Translations under genes and position numbers: made by a program | From: Chryseobacterium indologenes | GTDB taxonomy: Bacteria; Bacteroidota; Bacteroidia; Flavobacteriales; Weeksellaceae | Length of the DNA: 64,000 nt | Assembly (NCBI GenBank): GCA_016025055.1 | Contig: CP065590.1 | Location: 310,001 to 374,000 of the forward strand | Direction of reading: 5' to 3' | Notes under the pieces: model-generated | The model's input: only the letters and a program-made list of their open reading frames with translations | Database searches by the model: none | What the model was told of the DNA's origin: nothing | Shown here: piece by piece, positions 17,582 to 26,308 of the stretch | Numbering within the stretch: the first letter of the stretch is position 1 | How the letters are laid out: each line of letters starts with the position of its first letter

Positions 17582-18637
17582 TCAAAATCGGATCACATCC
17601 TTCACTACCCCATTTTTCTGAGTATGTTGAAGAAGCTCAGCATTGATAAATGTTTTGATTTCTTCCTCAGAGCCATCATTAGGGAACAAAAGATGTACAT
17701 TGGCACCCGCATCCAAAGTAAAGAATAAGGGAAGACGGGTTTCTCTTCTAAAATCCCATATTTTGTTGATCACTTCCAAAGTTCCTGTCTTCATCAGGAT
17801 GAAGGCCGGATCACTCATCATCATCATGGCATGAAGGGTGAGTGCTTCATGCTCTACCAGTTTGATAAAACGATCCATATCACCTGTTTTTAAGATCTCT
17901 TTCATCGGAACGAAATTTTCTCTCGCCTCCTGAAATCTTCTTTCGGCGTAAGGGTTCGTTTTCATCAGGCCGTGTCCTACCGTAGAAGATACACTTTTCT
18001 GTCCTTCATGGATCAATAAAACCCAGTCATTAAAATTTTTGAAAACTTCATGAATTTCAGTATCAGGATAAGATACGGCAAATAAGTCTGAACTTCCTTC
18101 CACCTCATCAGTTTCTCCCCACACGATAAGTCCGTTATACAGACTCCTGCAGGCACTTCCACTTCCCAGTCTTGCTAAAAATGAAGCTTTTTTCAAAGAT
18201 TCATCTTCATTTATTTTCCCTGTAAAGGTATTATCCAGTTTCATCAGGCATTTTGCTATGGCACCAAATCCTGAAGCGGAACTTGCAATTCCTGAACTGT
18301 GGGGAAATGTATTTTCAGTTCTGATAATATATTTCCCTTTCAAAATCCATGGAAGATATTGTTCGATATTTTTGAAATATTTTTCTATTTTTTCAGCAAA
18401 CTTCGCCTCTTCATTTCCTACCAGAAAAGTCTTTACAGAAAAAGGTTCTCCTGCTACAAACTCCATTGCTGTATTGGTTTTGCAGTGATTTAAGGTAAAA
18501 CTGATACTTGGATTGGCAGGCATCTGATCTGCATACTTGCCCCAATATTTGATCAAAGCAATATTAGACGGACAGCTCTCTGAAACGGTTTGTGAGGAGA
18601 CTGTAAAATCCTGTTTTCCTATAAATTGTGTTGTCAT
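17582..18637 (-). CDS. mvaD: Diphosphomevalonate decarboxylase
   Basis: Converts mevalonate 5-diphosphate to isopentenyl diphosphate with ATP, the last step of the mevalonate isoprenoid route used by flavobacteria. The 351-residue GHMP-fold protein has P-S-N-I-A-L-I-K-Y-W-G-K at residues 23-34 and the ATP loop H-S-S-G-I-A-S-S-A-S-G-F-G at about 113-125. Near the C-terminus is F-F-T-L-D-A-G-A-N-V-H-L-L, with the catalytic-region Asp. No other mevalonate gene is in the window. Confidence 0.95.
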   Translation of the reverse strand: MTTQFIGKQDFTVSSQTVSESCPSNIALIKYWGKYADQMPANPSISFTLNHCKTNTAMEFVAGEPFSVKTFLVGNEEAKFAEKIEKYFKNIEQYLPWILKGKYIIRTENTFPHSSGIASSASGFGAIAKCLMKLDNTFTGKINEDESLKKASFLARLGSGSACRSLYNGLIVWGETDEVEGSSDLFAVSYPDTEIHEVFKNFNDWVLLIHEGQKSVSSTVGHGLMKTNPYAERRFQEARENFVPMKEILKTGDMDRFIKLVEHEALTLHAMMMMSDPAFILMKTGTLEVINKIWDFRRETRLPLFFTLDAGANVHLLFPNDGSEEEIKTFINAELLQHTQKNGVVKDVIRF

Positions 18638-18660
18638 AATTTCATGTAAATACTATTTAA

Positions 18661-18708
18661 ACCACCCCGTCAAATCTACGATTTGACACCCCTCCAGAGG
18701 AGGGGAAT
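18661..18708. repeat. Double-hairpin dispersed repeat
   Basis: Two adjacent perfect inverted repeats: GTCAAATC/GATTTGAC around TAC (18669-18687) and CCCCTCC/GGAGGGG around AGA (18689-18705), with CCACCCC before them. I recognise this unit as a frequent intergenic repeat in flavobacterial genomes. Its role is unknown; it lies between mvaD and the acyl-CoA ligase and is not followed by a T run. Confidence 0.55.
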
Positions 18709-18798
18709 TTTCACATTTTCAACAGAAACATTCGTGAAAACCGGAATCATATTGATGGATATTATGCTACAAGTTCGGCATAATTCAGCATCATTTAA

Positions 18799-20567
18799 TT
18801 AATACATCTTCTCGATGATATCTGCATATTTTTTGATAACTACATTTCTTTTAACCTTCAAGGTAGGGGTAATTTCTCCTGTATTGATATCAAATTCTGC
18901 CGGCATTAGAGTAAACTTCTTTACTTTTTCGTAATCGGCAAGATGGTCCTGTAGTTCTTTAATTTTCTCTTTATAAAAACCAACGATTTTTTCGTTTTTC
19001 ACGGCCTCAGCCCAATTGGTAAAAGGAATCGCATTCGTTTTCATATAGTCATGCAGAAACTCAAAATTCGGGACAATCAGAGCTGAAACAAATTGTCTTC
19101 CTTCTGCGATCAGCATGATTTGTTGAATGAAATTATTATTGGTCAAAAGGTTTTCGATTTGTTGGGGAGCAATATATTTTCCGTTGGATGTTTTCATCAG
19201 GTCTTTGATACGGTCTGTGATCACAAGGTTTCCGTGTTCGTCAAATTTACCGGCATCACCGGTTTTAAACCAGCCATCCTCTGTAAAAACTTTTTGAGTT
19301 TCTTCAGGTCTGTTATAGTATCCTTTCATGATCCCGTTTCCTTTGGCCTGGATCTCATCATTTTCACCGATACGGATTTCTACTCCCGGTAATGGTTTTC
19401 CACTGGTGCCGTGTTCAAAATGCGTTAATGGGAACAGCGTTAAAGTAGCTGTTGTCTCCGTTAATCCGTATCCTACCGTTACATGAATTCCGACTGATTC
19501 AAAGAATTTGGTTACTTCAGGGGATAAAGATGCGCCTCCGCAAGGTAAAAACCAAAGTCTTCCACCCATTTTTTCTTTGATTTTGCTAAAGACCAGCATA
19601 TCTGCAACGGATTCCTTTACTTTTAATCCAAAAGGAATAGGTTTTTCGTTTCTTCTCAATTCGGCGGTTTCCCAACCGGTTTTCAATGCCCAGTCAAATA
19701 TTTTTTTCTTGAGTGACGAGCCTTCTTCTGCTTTTTCCAGTACTCCTGTATACACCTTTTGGAAAAATCTCGGCACCGCGCACATTGCTGTAGGCTTCAC
19801 TTCCTCCAGTGCTTTGGCCACATTTTTCGGGTCTTCAAGAAAATAAACTCTAGCTCCTCCATATAAACACAGCAAGCTCCAGCTTCTTTCAAAAACGTGG
19901 CTTAATGGCAGGAATGCCAATGAAAGTTCTTCTTCAAAGTTTTTAAATTTAAAAAATTCAAAGTGAGAGTCAAAGGCTTTAATAAAATTACCATGGGTAA
20001 GCATGACCCCTTTCGGAGTACCGGTTGTTCCTGAGGTATAGATCAGTGTTGCGGTATCATCGTTTTCTTTTTACAGATTTCAAGCTCCTGGGAAGCGTTT
20101 GCTATAAAATCTTCAAGGTAGAAACTACTCAATTCTTTCTTGATCCACACTGCTTTTTTAGCAACAATAATGGTTTCAAGATTATTTTCCTGTTTATGTA
20201 AAAATTCAAGACAAGCATCATACTGAAACTGATTTCCCACCAAAACGGCTTTAGATCGTGAATCATTGATGATGTATTCTGCCTGCTCGGCATTATTTGT
20301 TGAGTAAATAGGAACAGTAACTGCTCCGATAGCCATTGCTGCTAAATCAACGATCATCCACTCTGAAGAGTTATCAGAATAGATCGCTACTTTATCCCCT
20401 TCCTGAATTCCTGATTCTTTTAATGCATTAGCTGTTTTGAAGATAATTTCACTCAATTTTTTCCAGCTCAGCTCTTTCCAGGCTTCCTCTTTCTTTTTAA
20501 AGCCAATAGCAGCTTTTAAAGGATGTTTTTTTATATTTTTATGGATAATTGCCTCTGCAAGATTCAT
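18799..20567 (-). pseudogene. Long-chain acyl-CoA ligase (FadD15-like), frameshifted near 20068-20072
   Basis: Two frames make one AMP-forming ligase. The N-terminal piece (20043-20567) runs to E-L-E-I-C-K-K and then a spurious tail; the C-terminal piece resumes as E-N-D-D-T-A-T-L-I-Y-T-S-G-T-T-G-T-P-K-G-V-M-L-T-H-G-N. Adding one A to the A5 run (T5 on plus) joins them into about 589 residues, a normal length, including the ATP loop and D-G-W-F-K-T-G-D. It would activate fatty acids to acyl-CoA. The start overlaps the SDR stop by four bases (ATGA), so the pair is an operon. Probably a sequencing slip. Confidence 0.85.
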
Positions 20568-21577
20568 TTCTTCAGCTTTTTGTCGTTAATATAATTGTTT
20601 AAATGAAAGTCTATACTTTCTTTTACGGGAATAAACCGGTAATTCAGTTTTTCTTTGACTTTGTGATTGGAAATGGTATTGAACGAAGATATAGCCTCAA
20701 TATTTGATTTTGTAACCATTCTCAGCTTCGGGATCAACCATCCGAAAAGGATATTGGCGAAACGTCCCAGATTGAGTAAGGATTGACTAAGAATTTTAGC
20801 GTCTTGAAGCCCTAGCTTTGATCTGATTTGTTTTGCTATTTCAGCATATCTGTTATTTTCAGCGACGATAATAAAACGTTCACCGAAGATATTGTTTTCC
20901 ATCAGCTCAATGGCTGTTTTTGCGACGTCGCGTACGTCCACATAGGCAGAACCTCCTGCAAAGGTAAAACTGTTATCTTCAAAAGTAGAAAAGAGCTCTC
21001 CGCTGCTCTGGTTCCAGTTTCCGCTTCCTATAATCATTCCCGGATTGATAATGACAACGTTTAATCCTTCTGCAGAAGCTCTCCAGACCTCCATTTCGGA
21101 TAAATGTTTAGAAATAGCGTACGCTGAATGTTCCAGTTTCGGATTAAAATCGGAATCTTCATCCAACTCTCCTTTTTCATTATAATTATCTAATACAGCA
21201 ACAGAACTTACATGCAGAAATTTTTTAACATCAGATCCTTCGCAGGCAAACAATAAACGTTCTGTACCTTTGATATTGGTCTGGTACATTTCTTTTTCAT
21301 CTTTAGGATGAAAGCTTACTTTTGCGGCACAGTGATATACTTCTTCTATACCTTTTAAAGCAGCTTGTAAAGAATCAGGATCATTAAAATTAACATCAAC
21401 CCATTCGATTTTATTAAAAAAATCATCAGGATTGTCTGTATAAAAGCGGTATGAATGCCTTACCTCGTTTAAATTGCTGCCCGGTCTTTTGGAAGCACGT
21501 ACCTCTTTACCTCTTTTAAGAAGTTCCAGTACAATTATTCTTCCCAGAATTCCGGTTGCACCCGTTACAAAAACCAT
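20564..21577 (-). CDS. NAD-dependent epimerase/dehydratase (extended SDR)
   Basis: A 337-residue extended short-chain dehydrogenase. It begins with the Rossmann motif V-T-G-A-T-G-I-L-G-R, has H-V-S-S-V-A-V-L in the active-site strand, and carries the catalytic Y-A-I-S-K (YxxxK). It resembles dihydroflavonol reductase/3-beta-HSD-like proteins. It is translationally coupled to the acyl-CoA ligase that follows (overlapping ATGA), so it may act on an acyl or polyketide-like substrate; that is inference. Confidence 0.85.
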   Translation of the reverse strand: MVFVTGATGILGRIIVLELLKRGKEVRASKRPGSNLNEVRHSYRFYTDNPDDFFNKIEWVDVNFNDPDSLQAALKGIEEVYHCAAKVSFHPKDEKEMYQTNIKGTERLLFACEGSDVKKFLHVSSVAVLDNYNEKGELDEDSDFNPKLEHSAYAISKHLSEMEVWRASAEGLNVVIINPGMIIGSGNWNQSSGELFSTFEDNSFTFAGGSAYVDVRDVAKTAIELMENNIFGERFIIVAENNRYAEIAKQIRSKLGLQDAKILSQSLLNLGRFANILFGWLIPKLRMVTKSNIEAISSFNTISNHKVKEKLNYRFIPVKESIDFHLNNYINDKKLKK

Positions 21578-21777
21578 TAATTATTTTACTTGATTGCTGA
21601 CTAAAATATGACAATATTTTCTATCCGGCAATTCTTCAGGTTCCTGCAAAAGTTCCTTCGAAAAACTGCTTTTGCAAATTTGCGATTTTTAATGCAAAAT
21701 TCAACTTTATTTAACCAATATTATCACTTTGAAAACTATTAAATATGAGGTTAAGAAGTCTAAATCTTCAATTTTAA

Positions 21778-21939
21778 ATGACAACAAAGGCAAAAGATTG
21801 GTACACTTACGTCCTTAAAAGCTTAAAATGGATGTTGAAAGAGGATGTAGACTTTACAATCAATCTTTTTAAAATCAGAAAAAAAATCCTGAAAGATCAT
21901 CATTCGATCTTTCAGGATTTTACAGTAATGCTAATATAA
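21778..21939 (+). CDS. Small ORF, uncertain
   Basis: A 53-codon frame (M-T-T-K-A-K-D-W-Y-T-Y-V-L-K-S-L) rich in Lys, in the 364-base gap 21578-21941. Its last third runs through the terminator hairpin of the opposite-strand cluster, which argues against a real gene. No family is recognised. It is not a third graspetide precursor: it has no P-F-F-A leader and no K-Y-P-S-D core. Confidence 0.2.
   Translation: MTTKAKDWYTYVLKSLKWMLKEDVDFTINLFKIRKKILKDHHSIFQDFTVMLI
21886..21918 (-). terminator. Terminator of the graspetide cluster
   Basis: A 13-pair perfect stem ATCCTGAAAGATC/GATCTTTCAGGAT with a seven-base loop. The A run just before it on the plus strand becomes a U run after the stem on the minus strand, ending the ligase transcript. 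Confidence 0.85.
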
Positions 21940-21941
21940 TT

Positions 21942-22946
21942 TTAAGCCATTACCATATTATTTCTTCTCGGAGCTTTATCACAAAGAAGTTCTGCGATAC
22001 TTTTGGAGATCAGGTTTCCGTCGGTAAGATTATCCAGCCAGAAGAATTCTCCGGCGGCATTGATCTCGATGAAATAATACTCATCTTCAGGGGAAACAAT
22101 CATGTCTATCGCTCCGTAATCAACGTGATATACATCCAGCAGCTCCAACAGTTTTGCTTCAACATCGGCAGGAAGCTCAGTTCGGACCCATTTATCAATC
22201 AGTTTAATACCGTCTTTTCTCCAGTCAATCTTTGCATCCTCAGATTGCTGCGAATCAATTTCAAAAGCATACACATCTCTGCCTACAATGGTGATCCGAA
22301 GCTCTCTTTTCTTTTCAATCATTCTTTGAAACTGCATCGGGCAATACAACAGCGAATCAAGCTCTTCAAGTTTATCTTCATGTACGACATTGGTAAAGAC
22401 TACATTTTCCACTCCATTTTCATAAATAGCAAAACCAGTCTGCATTTTCGCTACAACGTTCTTATTCTTTACAATAAATTTTCTTGCTTCTTCAGGATTG
22501 TTGGTAAGACAGGTATCAGGAATAGTAAGCCCGATTTTTTGAGCAACCTTCAGCTGTTCTTCCTTACTGTCAAGCCTTCTGTAGACACTGGGTTTACCTA
22601 ATGAATAGGCATCTACAGATTCAAAAAAACCAAAGAGCGTATTGCGGATTTCTCCCATTGCCGCTCCGTAAAATTTTGAGTCTATTTCTTCTTTCAGACC
22701 TTTCCCTATATTATATGCTCTTCTGTACCAAATGGCTGAGATATCATCTAAGCGGTATTGGGCGTCAGGAGTATCGAGAATGCTGATCCATTCTCCGTCC
22801 TGGAAAACAGTTGAAAGTCTATTGTGCAAAGGGTATAGGTCAACATCAAAACGGATCACTTCACAGTTATTTTTTTCGATGTATTCTGTTACTTTTTCAA
22901 TTGAAAAGTTATCTTCGGTATGGGTTATAATTAAAATTTTATTCAT
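21942..22946 (-). CDS. MvdD-like ATP-grasp ligase of a microviridin-type graspetide pathway
   Basis: Predicted to use ATP to join Asp/Glu side chains to Ser/Thr in the precursor core, making omega-ester rings. The 334-residue protein starts with I-L-I-I-T-H-T-E-D-N-F-S-I, then R-F-D-V-D-L-Y-P, the N-terminal pattern of MvdC/MvdD ligases. The ATP-grasp metal site is at the C-terminus: Y-G-A-I-D-M-I then F-I-E-I-N-A-A-G-E-F-F-W-L. Start at ATG 22946; an ATG 11 codons further upstream would overlap the preceding gene more. It overlaps the partner ligase by eight bases. Assignment as MvdD rather than MvdC rests on N-terminal resemblance and is tentative. Confidence 0.85.
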   Translation of the reverse strand: MNKILIITHTEDNFSIEKVTEYIEKNNCEVIRFDVDLYPLHNRLSTVFQDGEWISILDTPDAQYRLDDISAIWYRRAYNIGKGLKEEIDSKFYGAAMGEIRNTLFGFFESVDAYSLGKPSVYRRLDSKEEQLKVAQKIGLTIPDTCLTNNPEEARKFIVKNKNVVAKMQTGFAIYENGVENVVFTNVVHEDKLEELDSLLYCPMQFQRMIEKKRELRITIVGRDVYAFEIDSQQSEDAKIDWRKDGIKLIDKWVRTELPADVEAKLLELLDVYHVDYGAIDMIVSPEDEYYFIEINAAGEFFWLDNLTDGNLISKSIAELLCDKAPRRNNMVMA

Positions 22947-23895
22947 GGAAATTAATTCTTTTGATAAGATTATCGGCAATTTTTTCTGCGATGGGAAAGT
23001 TCAGTTCTTTTTGCAGCATTCCCCATTCTCCCTGTGGATTCACTTCGAGGAAATAATATTTTCCGTCTTTTCCTTTGATCATATCGATAGCGCCAAGATA
23101 GAGCCCCATTTCCTGCATCATGGATGTAAGATTTTCTTTTATCTGATCAGGAAGTTCATAAGCTGACCAAAAATACTCTTCACGCGTCAATCGCCAGTCT
23201 GTGTTTTCACTGTTGTTGATTTTCCCTGTAAAAAATTCGCCATCGATATATACAATGCGTAATTCATATTCTTTTTCAATATAGGGCTGAAAGATCATCG
23301 GACAATAGGCAATATCTGACAGGTGCTCCAGAGAGTCTTCTTCAATAACTGTCGTGGAAATCATGTTTTCCCCCGACATTGTTTTTGCCGTTACACCATG
23401 GAGCTTAGCTATTGCTTTTCCGTTGCAGTACTGATGAAAGAAGTTTTTTATTTTTTCTTCGTTATTGGAGAAAACGGTTTCAGGAATGATAAGTCTGTTT
23501 TTTTCTGCAGTTTTCAGCTGAAACATCTTATTTCCGTCGATCTTCTTTTCAGTTTCATAAGGGTTGATCCAGGGAATATCTTCTAAAACAGTAATCAGGT
23601 TATATCTCAGACTTGCATATTCACTCAGGAATATTTTCTCATAATCCGGGTCCAGTTCTTCCGGAACACTTATTTTCCAGGCTTTCCGGTGCCATACTCC
23701 TTGGATCTGTTCAGAATGAATGCTATTTCCGTATTCATCTGTCAATTCAAAAGAATTTTCGGTTACACTGATCTTCTGGAAATGGTTCAGACGATCAGAG
23801 TTTAATCTGAAATAAGGGACATTCTGAGAAGAAAGATATGCAAAGAAGAGGTCTATATTATAATAATCCTGTGAATGGGTGATGCAGAGAATCAT
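22939..23895 (-). CDS. MvdC-like ATP-grasp ligase of a microviridin-type graspetide pathway
   Basis: A 318-residue paralogue of the ligase that follows it. It begins I-L-C-I-T-H-S-Q-D-Y-Y-N-I-D and has the same gated middle (W-H-R-K-A-W, compare W-Y-R-R-A-Y in its partner). The metal-binding end reads L-G-A-I-D-M-I, then F-L-E-V-N-P-Q-G-E-W-G-M-L. By analogy with microviridin biosynthesis, one ligase makes the two ester rings and the other the Lys-Glu amide ring. This one is tentatively the amide-forming MvdC type. It follows the two precursor genes across a hairpin. Confidence 0.85.
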   Translation of the reverse strand: MILCITHSQDYYNIDLFFAYLSSQNVPYFRLNSDRLNHFQKISVTENSFELTDEYGNSIHSEQIQGVWHRKAWKISVPEELDPDYEKIFLSEYASLRYNLITVLEDIPWINPYETEKKIDGNKMFQLKTAEKNRLIIPETVFSNNEEKIKNFFHQYCNGKAIAKLHGVTAKTMSGENMISTTVIEEDSLEHLSDIAYCPMIFQPYIEKEYELRIVYIDGEFFTGKINNSENTDWRLTREEYFWSAYELPDQIKENLTSMMQEMGLYLGAIDMIKGKDGKYYFLEVNPQGEWGMLQKELNFPIAEKIADNLIKRINFHE

Positions 23896-23913
23896 TTTGC
23901 CGGTGTTATTAAA

Positions 23914-23940
23914 AGGGAAACTTAAAGATTAAGTTTCCCT
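23914..23940 (-). terminator. Hairpin between precursor genes and ligases (possible attenuator)
   Basis: A 12-pair perfect stem (AGGGAAACTTAA with TTAAGTTTCCCT) and a three-base loop, in the gap after the second precursor. On the minus strand it is followed by only four U then AATA, a weak run. It could stop part of the transcript, so that precursor is made in excess over enzyme. Confidence 0.6.
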
Positions 23941-23969
23941 ATTATTAATTTTAGTGTATACTACTTGAT

Positions 23970-24194
23970 TTATAAAGGAACAGATACTGTATCTTCATCA
24001 CCATCAGAAGGATACTTCATCGTGTGCTGCATATCATCTTTTGGAGAAGTCACTGTATCGATAGCTGGTTTAGTAATAGCATCTCTTTCAGGAATAGACA
24101 TGTCTGTACCTCCTTTTACGGTTTCCGGATCTTTCACTTGTTTTTCCAGGAATGATGCGAAAAACGGCTTCTTTTTTGAGTTGTTACCTTTCAT
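23970..24194 (-). CDS. Microviridin-type graspetide precursor 2
   Basis: A 74-residue peptide. The leader has K-K-P-F-F-A-S-F-L-E-K-Q (residues 8-19), matching the P-F-F-A-R-F-L helix that microviridin ligases recognise, then K-D-P-E-T-V-K-G-G with a Gly-Gly at 28-29. The core T-M-K-Y-P-S-D-G-D-E-D (58-68) fits the microviridin T-x-K-Y-P-S-D-x-E/D-E/D motif. By analogy, the rings would be T58-D64 and S63-D66 esters and a K60-E67 amide. The usual aromatic residue after P-S-D is Gly here. It lies 25 bases after precursor 1. Confidence 0.9.
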   Translation of the reverse strand: MKGNNSKKKPFFASFLEKQVKDPETVKGGTDMSIPERDAITKPAIDTVTSPKDDMQHTMKYPSDGDEDTVSVPL

Positions 24195-24219
24195 ATGATT
24201 AATGATTTAGCTGTTTTTA

Positions 24220-24462
24220 TTATGCTTCTAAAACATCCTCGTCACCATCGGACGGATATTTCATGGTTACATTATCATTTTTATGCGTGCTCACGCTATC
24301 CTCAAGAGCTGCAGTAGTAATATGATCTTTGATCGCTGAGGTTACAGTATCTACAGTAATTAAAGTAATCGTAGAGCCTCCTTTCACTGTTTCAGGATCT
24401 TTAATTTGTTTTTCCAAGAATGTTGCGAAAAACGGCTTCTTCTTTGAATTTTTGTTTTCCAT
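24220..24462 (-). CDS. Microviridin-type graspetide precursor 1
   Basis: An 80-residue peptide, first gene of the cluster. The leader motif P-F-F-A-T-F-L-E (10-17) and K-D-P-E-T-V-K-G-G (21-29) are nearly identical to precursor 2. The core T-M-K-Y-P-S-D-G-D-E-D (66-76) is identical, followed by V-L-E-A. The 36 residues between Gly-Gly and core differ and contain two similar units, D-T-V-T-S-A-I-K-D and E-D-S-V-S-T-H-K-N-D. Only one full core is present, so it is not a multicore precursor. The product and target protease are unknown. Confidence 0.9.
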   Translation of the reverse strand: MENKNSKKKPFFATFLEKQIKDPETVKGGSTITLITVDTVTSAIKDHITTAALEDSVSTHKNDNVTMKYPSDGDEDVLEA

Positions 24463-24577
24463 AAGTTAATATTTTTATTTTTTTGACAAAACCAAAGTAC
24501 AAAAAATTCATCTTATGGAGAAATAATAAAAGATTTTAATAAAATTTTAACACTATTTCAAATTACAAAGAATAAAA

Positions 24578-25357
24578 TTAACCAATATTCAAAAACTGCT
24601 TAACAACAATTGCAAAATCCACAGGATTTTCAGCCTGAACCCAATGTCCTGCATTTTTTACGGTAACAATTTGAGCTTTCGGAAACTGCTGTTTTATGCC
24701 GTATTCATCCTGTGGTAGGATATAATTGGACTTCGCGCCGGCGATGAATAACGTTTCACCTTCGAAAACACCGAACTTTACAGCATTCGAAACAAATTCA
24801 TTATATTTTTCCGATAATGTCTTAAGATTAAATCTCCATTTCAATTTTTTATTGTCATCCCAATACAGGTTTTTAGTAAGGAACTGAACTGTAGACCTTT
24901 CAGGAATATATTGATTCAGGACAGCTTCTACTTCATTTCTTGACCCCACTGTGTTAAAATCTACAGTTTCAAGCGCTTTTATAATGCCCTGATGATGGGG
25001 AGGATACGCTTTTGGAGAAATATCTACAACAATCAGTTTTTCAACTTTTTCAGGATATTGTATAGCAAACTGCATTACCGCTTTCCCGCCCAGGGAATGT
25101 CCTAAAACATGAGCTTTCTGAATGCCGTAATGATCCATATAGCGGGCAATATCGTCTGCCAGATCATCATGTGACATATCCTCCGAATGGAAGCTTCTGC
25201 CATGGTTTCGAAGGTCAATAAGATGCACCGGAATAAACTCTCCCAGGTCTTTTCCAAAACTTCCCCAGTTATCAAGCATTCCAAATAATCCGTGGAATAC
25301 AAGAAGCGGCGTACCGGATTGGTTCTCGCCAAATATTTTTGAATTTAAAATTTCCAT
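24578..25357 (-). CDS. Alpha/beta hydrolase (YbfF-like esterase)
   Basis: A 259-residue cytoplasmic alpha/beta hydrolase. It shows V-F-H-G-L-F-G oxyanion motif near residue 22, the family-typical D-L-R-N-H-G-R-S, nucleophile elbow G-H-S-L-G-G near residue 88, and a terminal N-A-G-H-W-V with the catalytic His. It most resembles the YbfF acyl-CoA/short-chain esterase group. It lies just upstream of the graspetide precursors on the same strand, with 115 bases between; a role in that pathway is not indicated. Confidence 0.85.
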   Translation of the reverse strand: MEILNSKIFGENQSGTPLLVFHGLFGMLDNWGSFGKDLGEFIPVHLIDLRNHGRSFHSEDMSHDDLADDIARYMDHYGIQKAHVLGHSLGGKAVMQFAIQYPEKVEKLIVVDISPKAYPPHHQGIIKALETVDFNTVGSRNEVEAVLNQYIPERSTVQFLTKNLYWDDNKKLKWRFNLKTLSEKYNEFVSNAVKFGVFEGETLFIAGAKSNYILPQDEYGIKQQFPKAQIVTVKNAGHWVQAENPVDFAIVVKQFLNIG

Positions 25358-25451
25358 ATTTTTAAGTAACAGATTTAAGATCTCAAATTCCGTGTGACAA
25401 GTAAAATCATACTATTGATCAACACTCTCCCACAGATATCTGCTCTCTATT

Positions 25452-26171
25452 TTACCATTTTGCCAGCCTTTTCAGATAAGCCTGAACTGTATTTTCCAAT
25501 CCCATATAAAGTGCTTCAGATACGAGTGCATGACCGATTGAGACTTCAAGTAAATTAGGAATATGATCAGCAAAATATTTTAAATTGTCTAAGCTTAAGT
25601 CATGTCCGGCATTGATTCCCAGACCCAATTTTGTGGCTTCTACTGCAGTATCGTAATAAGGTTTGATGGCGAGCTCTTTATTGTTAAAATAATCTTTTGC
25701 ATACGCTTCGGTATACAGCTCTATTCTATCGGCTCCTGTTTTTGCAGCAGATTCGATAAGCTCAGGTAACGGATCTAAAAAGATGGAGGTACGAATTCCG
25801 GCATTCTTAAATTCCGTAATAATTTCAGTAAGGTACTCAAGGTGTTTTTTAGTATCCCACCCTGCATTGGAAGTAATAGCGTCATCAGCATCAGGAACCA
25901 GCGTTACCTGTTCAGGTTTTACCTCCAGCACCATATCAATAAAGCTTTTGTGGGGATTTCCTTCAATATTAAACTCAGTCGTAACCAATGGTTTCAGATC
26001 ATAGACATCTTTTCTTGTGATATGTCTTTCATCCGGTCTTGGGTGAATTGTAATCCCCTGTCCGCCAAATTCCTGAATTTTTACTGCTGCTTCTGTGACA
26101 CTTGGTGTCTCACCTCCTCTTGCATTTCTTAAGGTCGCAATTTTATTAATGTTTACGCTTAGTTTTGTCAT
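25452..26171 (-). CDS. pdxJ: Pyridoxine 5'-phosphate synthase
   Basis: Condenses 1-deoxy-xylulose 5-phosphate with 3-amino-2-oxopropyl phosphate to pyridoxine 5'-phosphate (DXP-dependent vitamin B6 route). The 239-residue TIM barrel has the N-terminal [15 protein letters not shown], then [10 protein letters not shown] and [12 protein letters not shown] with the active-site His. It ends [10 protein letters not shown]. No other B6 gene is adjacent. Confidence 0.96.
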   Translation of the reverse strand: MTKLSVNINKIATLRNARGGETPSVTEAAVKIQEFGGQGITIHPRPDERHITRKDVYDLKPLVTTEFNIEGNPHKSFIDMVLEVKPEQVTLVPDADDAITSNAGWDTKKHLEYLTEIITEFKNAGIRTSIFLDPLPELIESAAKTGADRIELYTEAYAKDYFNNKELAIKPYYDTAVEATKLGLGINAGHDLSLDNLKYFADHIPNLLEVSIGHALVSEALYMGLENTVQAYLKRLAKW

Positions 26172-26308
26172 TTCCTTATTTAGATGTTAGATAATATAAT
26201 TAGGGACATAAATACGGAACCCTATCCTACTGCTTATTTATGTTTTCTAAGTATATTATCATTTAAAATTAGATTAAAAATTATACTGAATAGGTAAGGT
26301 TTACTTTC

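Noticed and set aside
21778..21939. Third graspetide precursor beside the ligases
   Set aside because: The small frame has no leader or core motif, lies on the opposite strand and runs through the cluster terminator.
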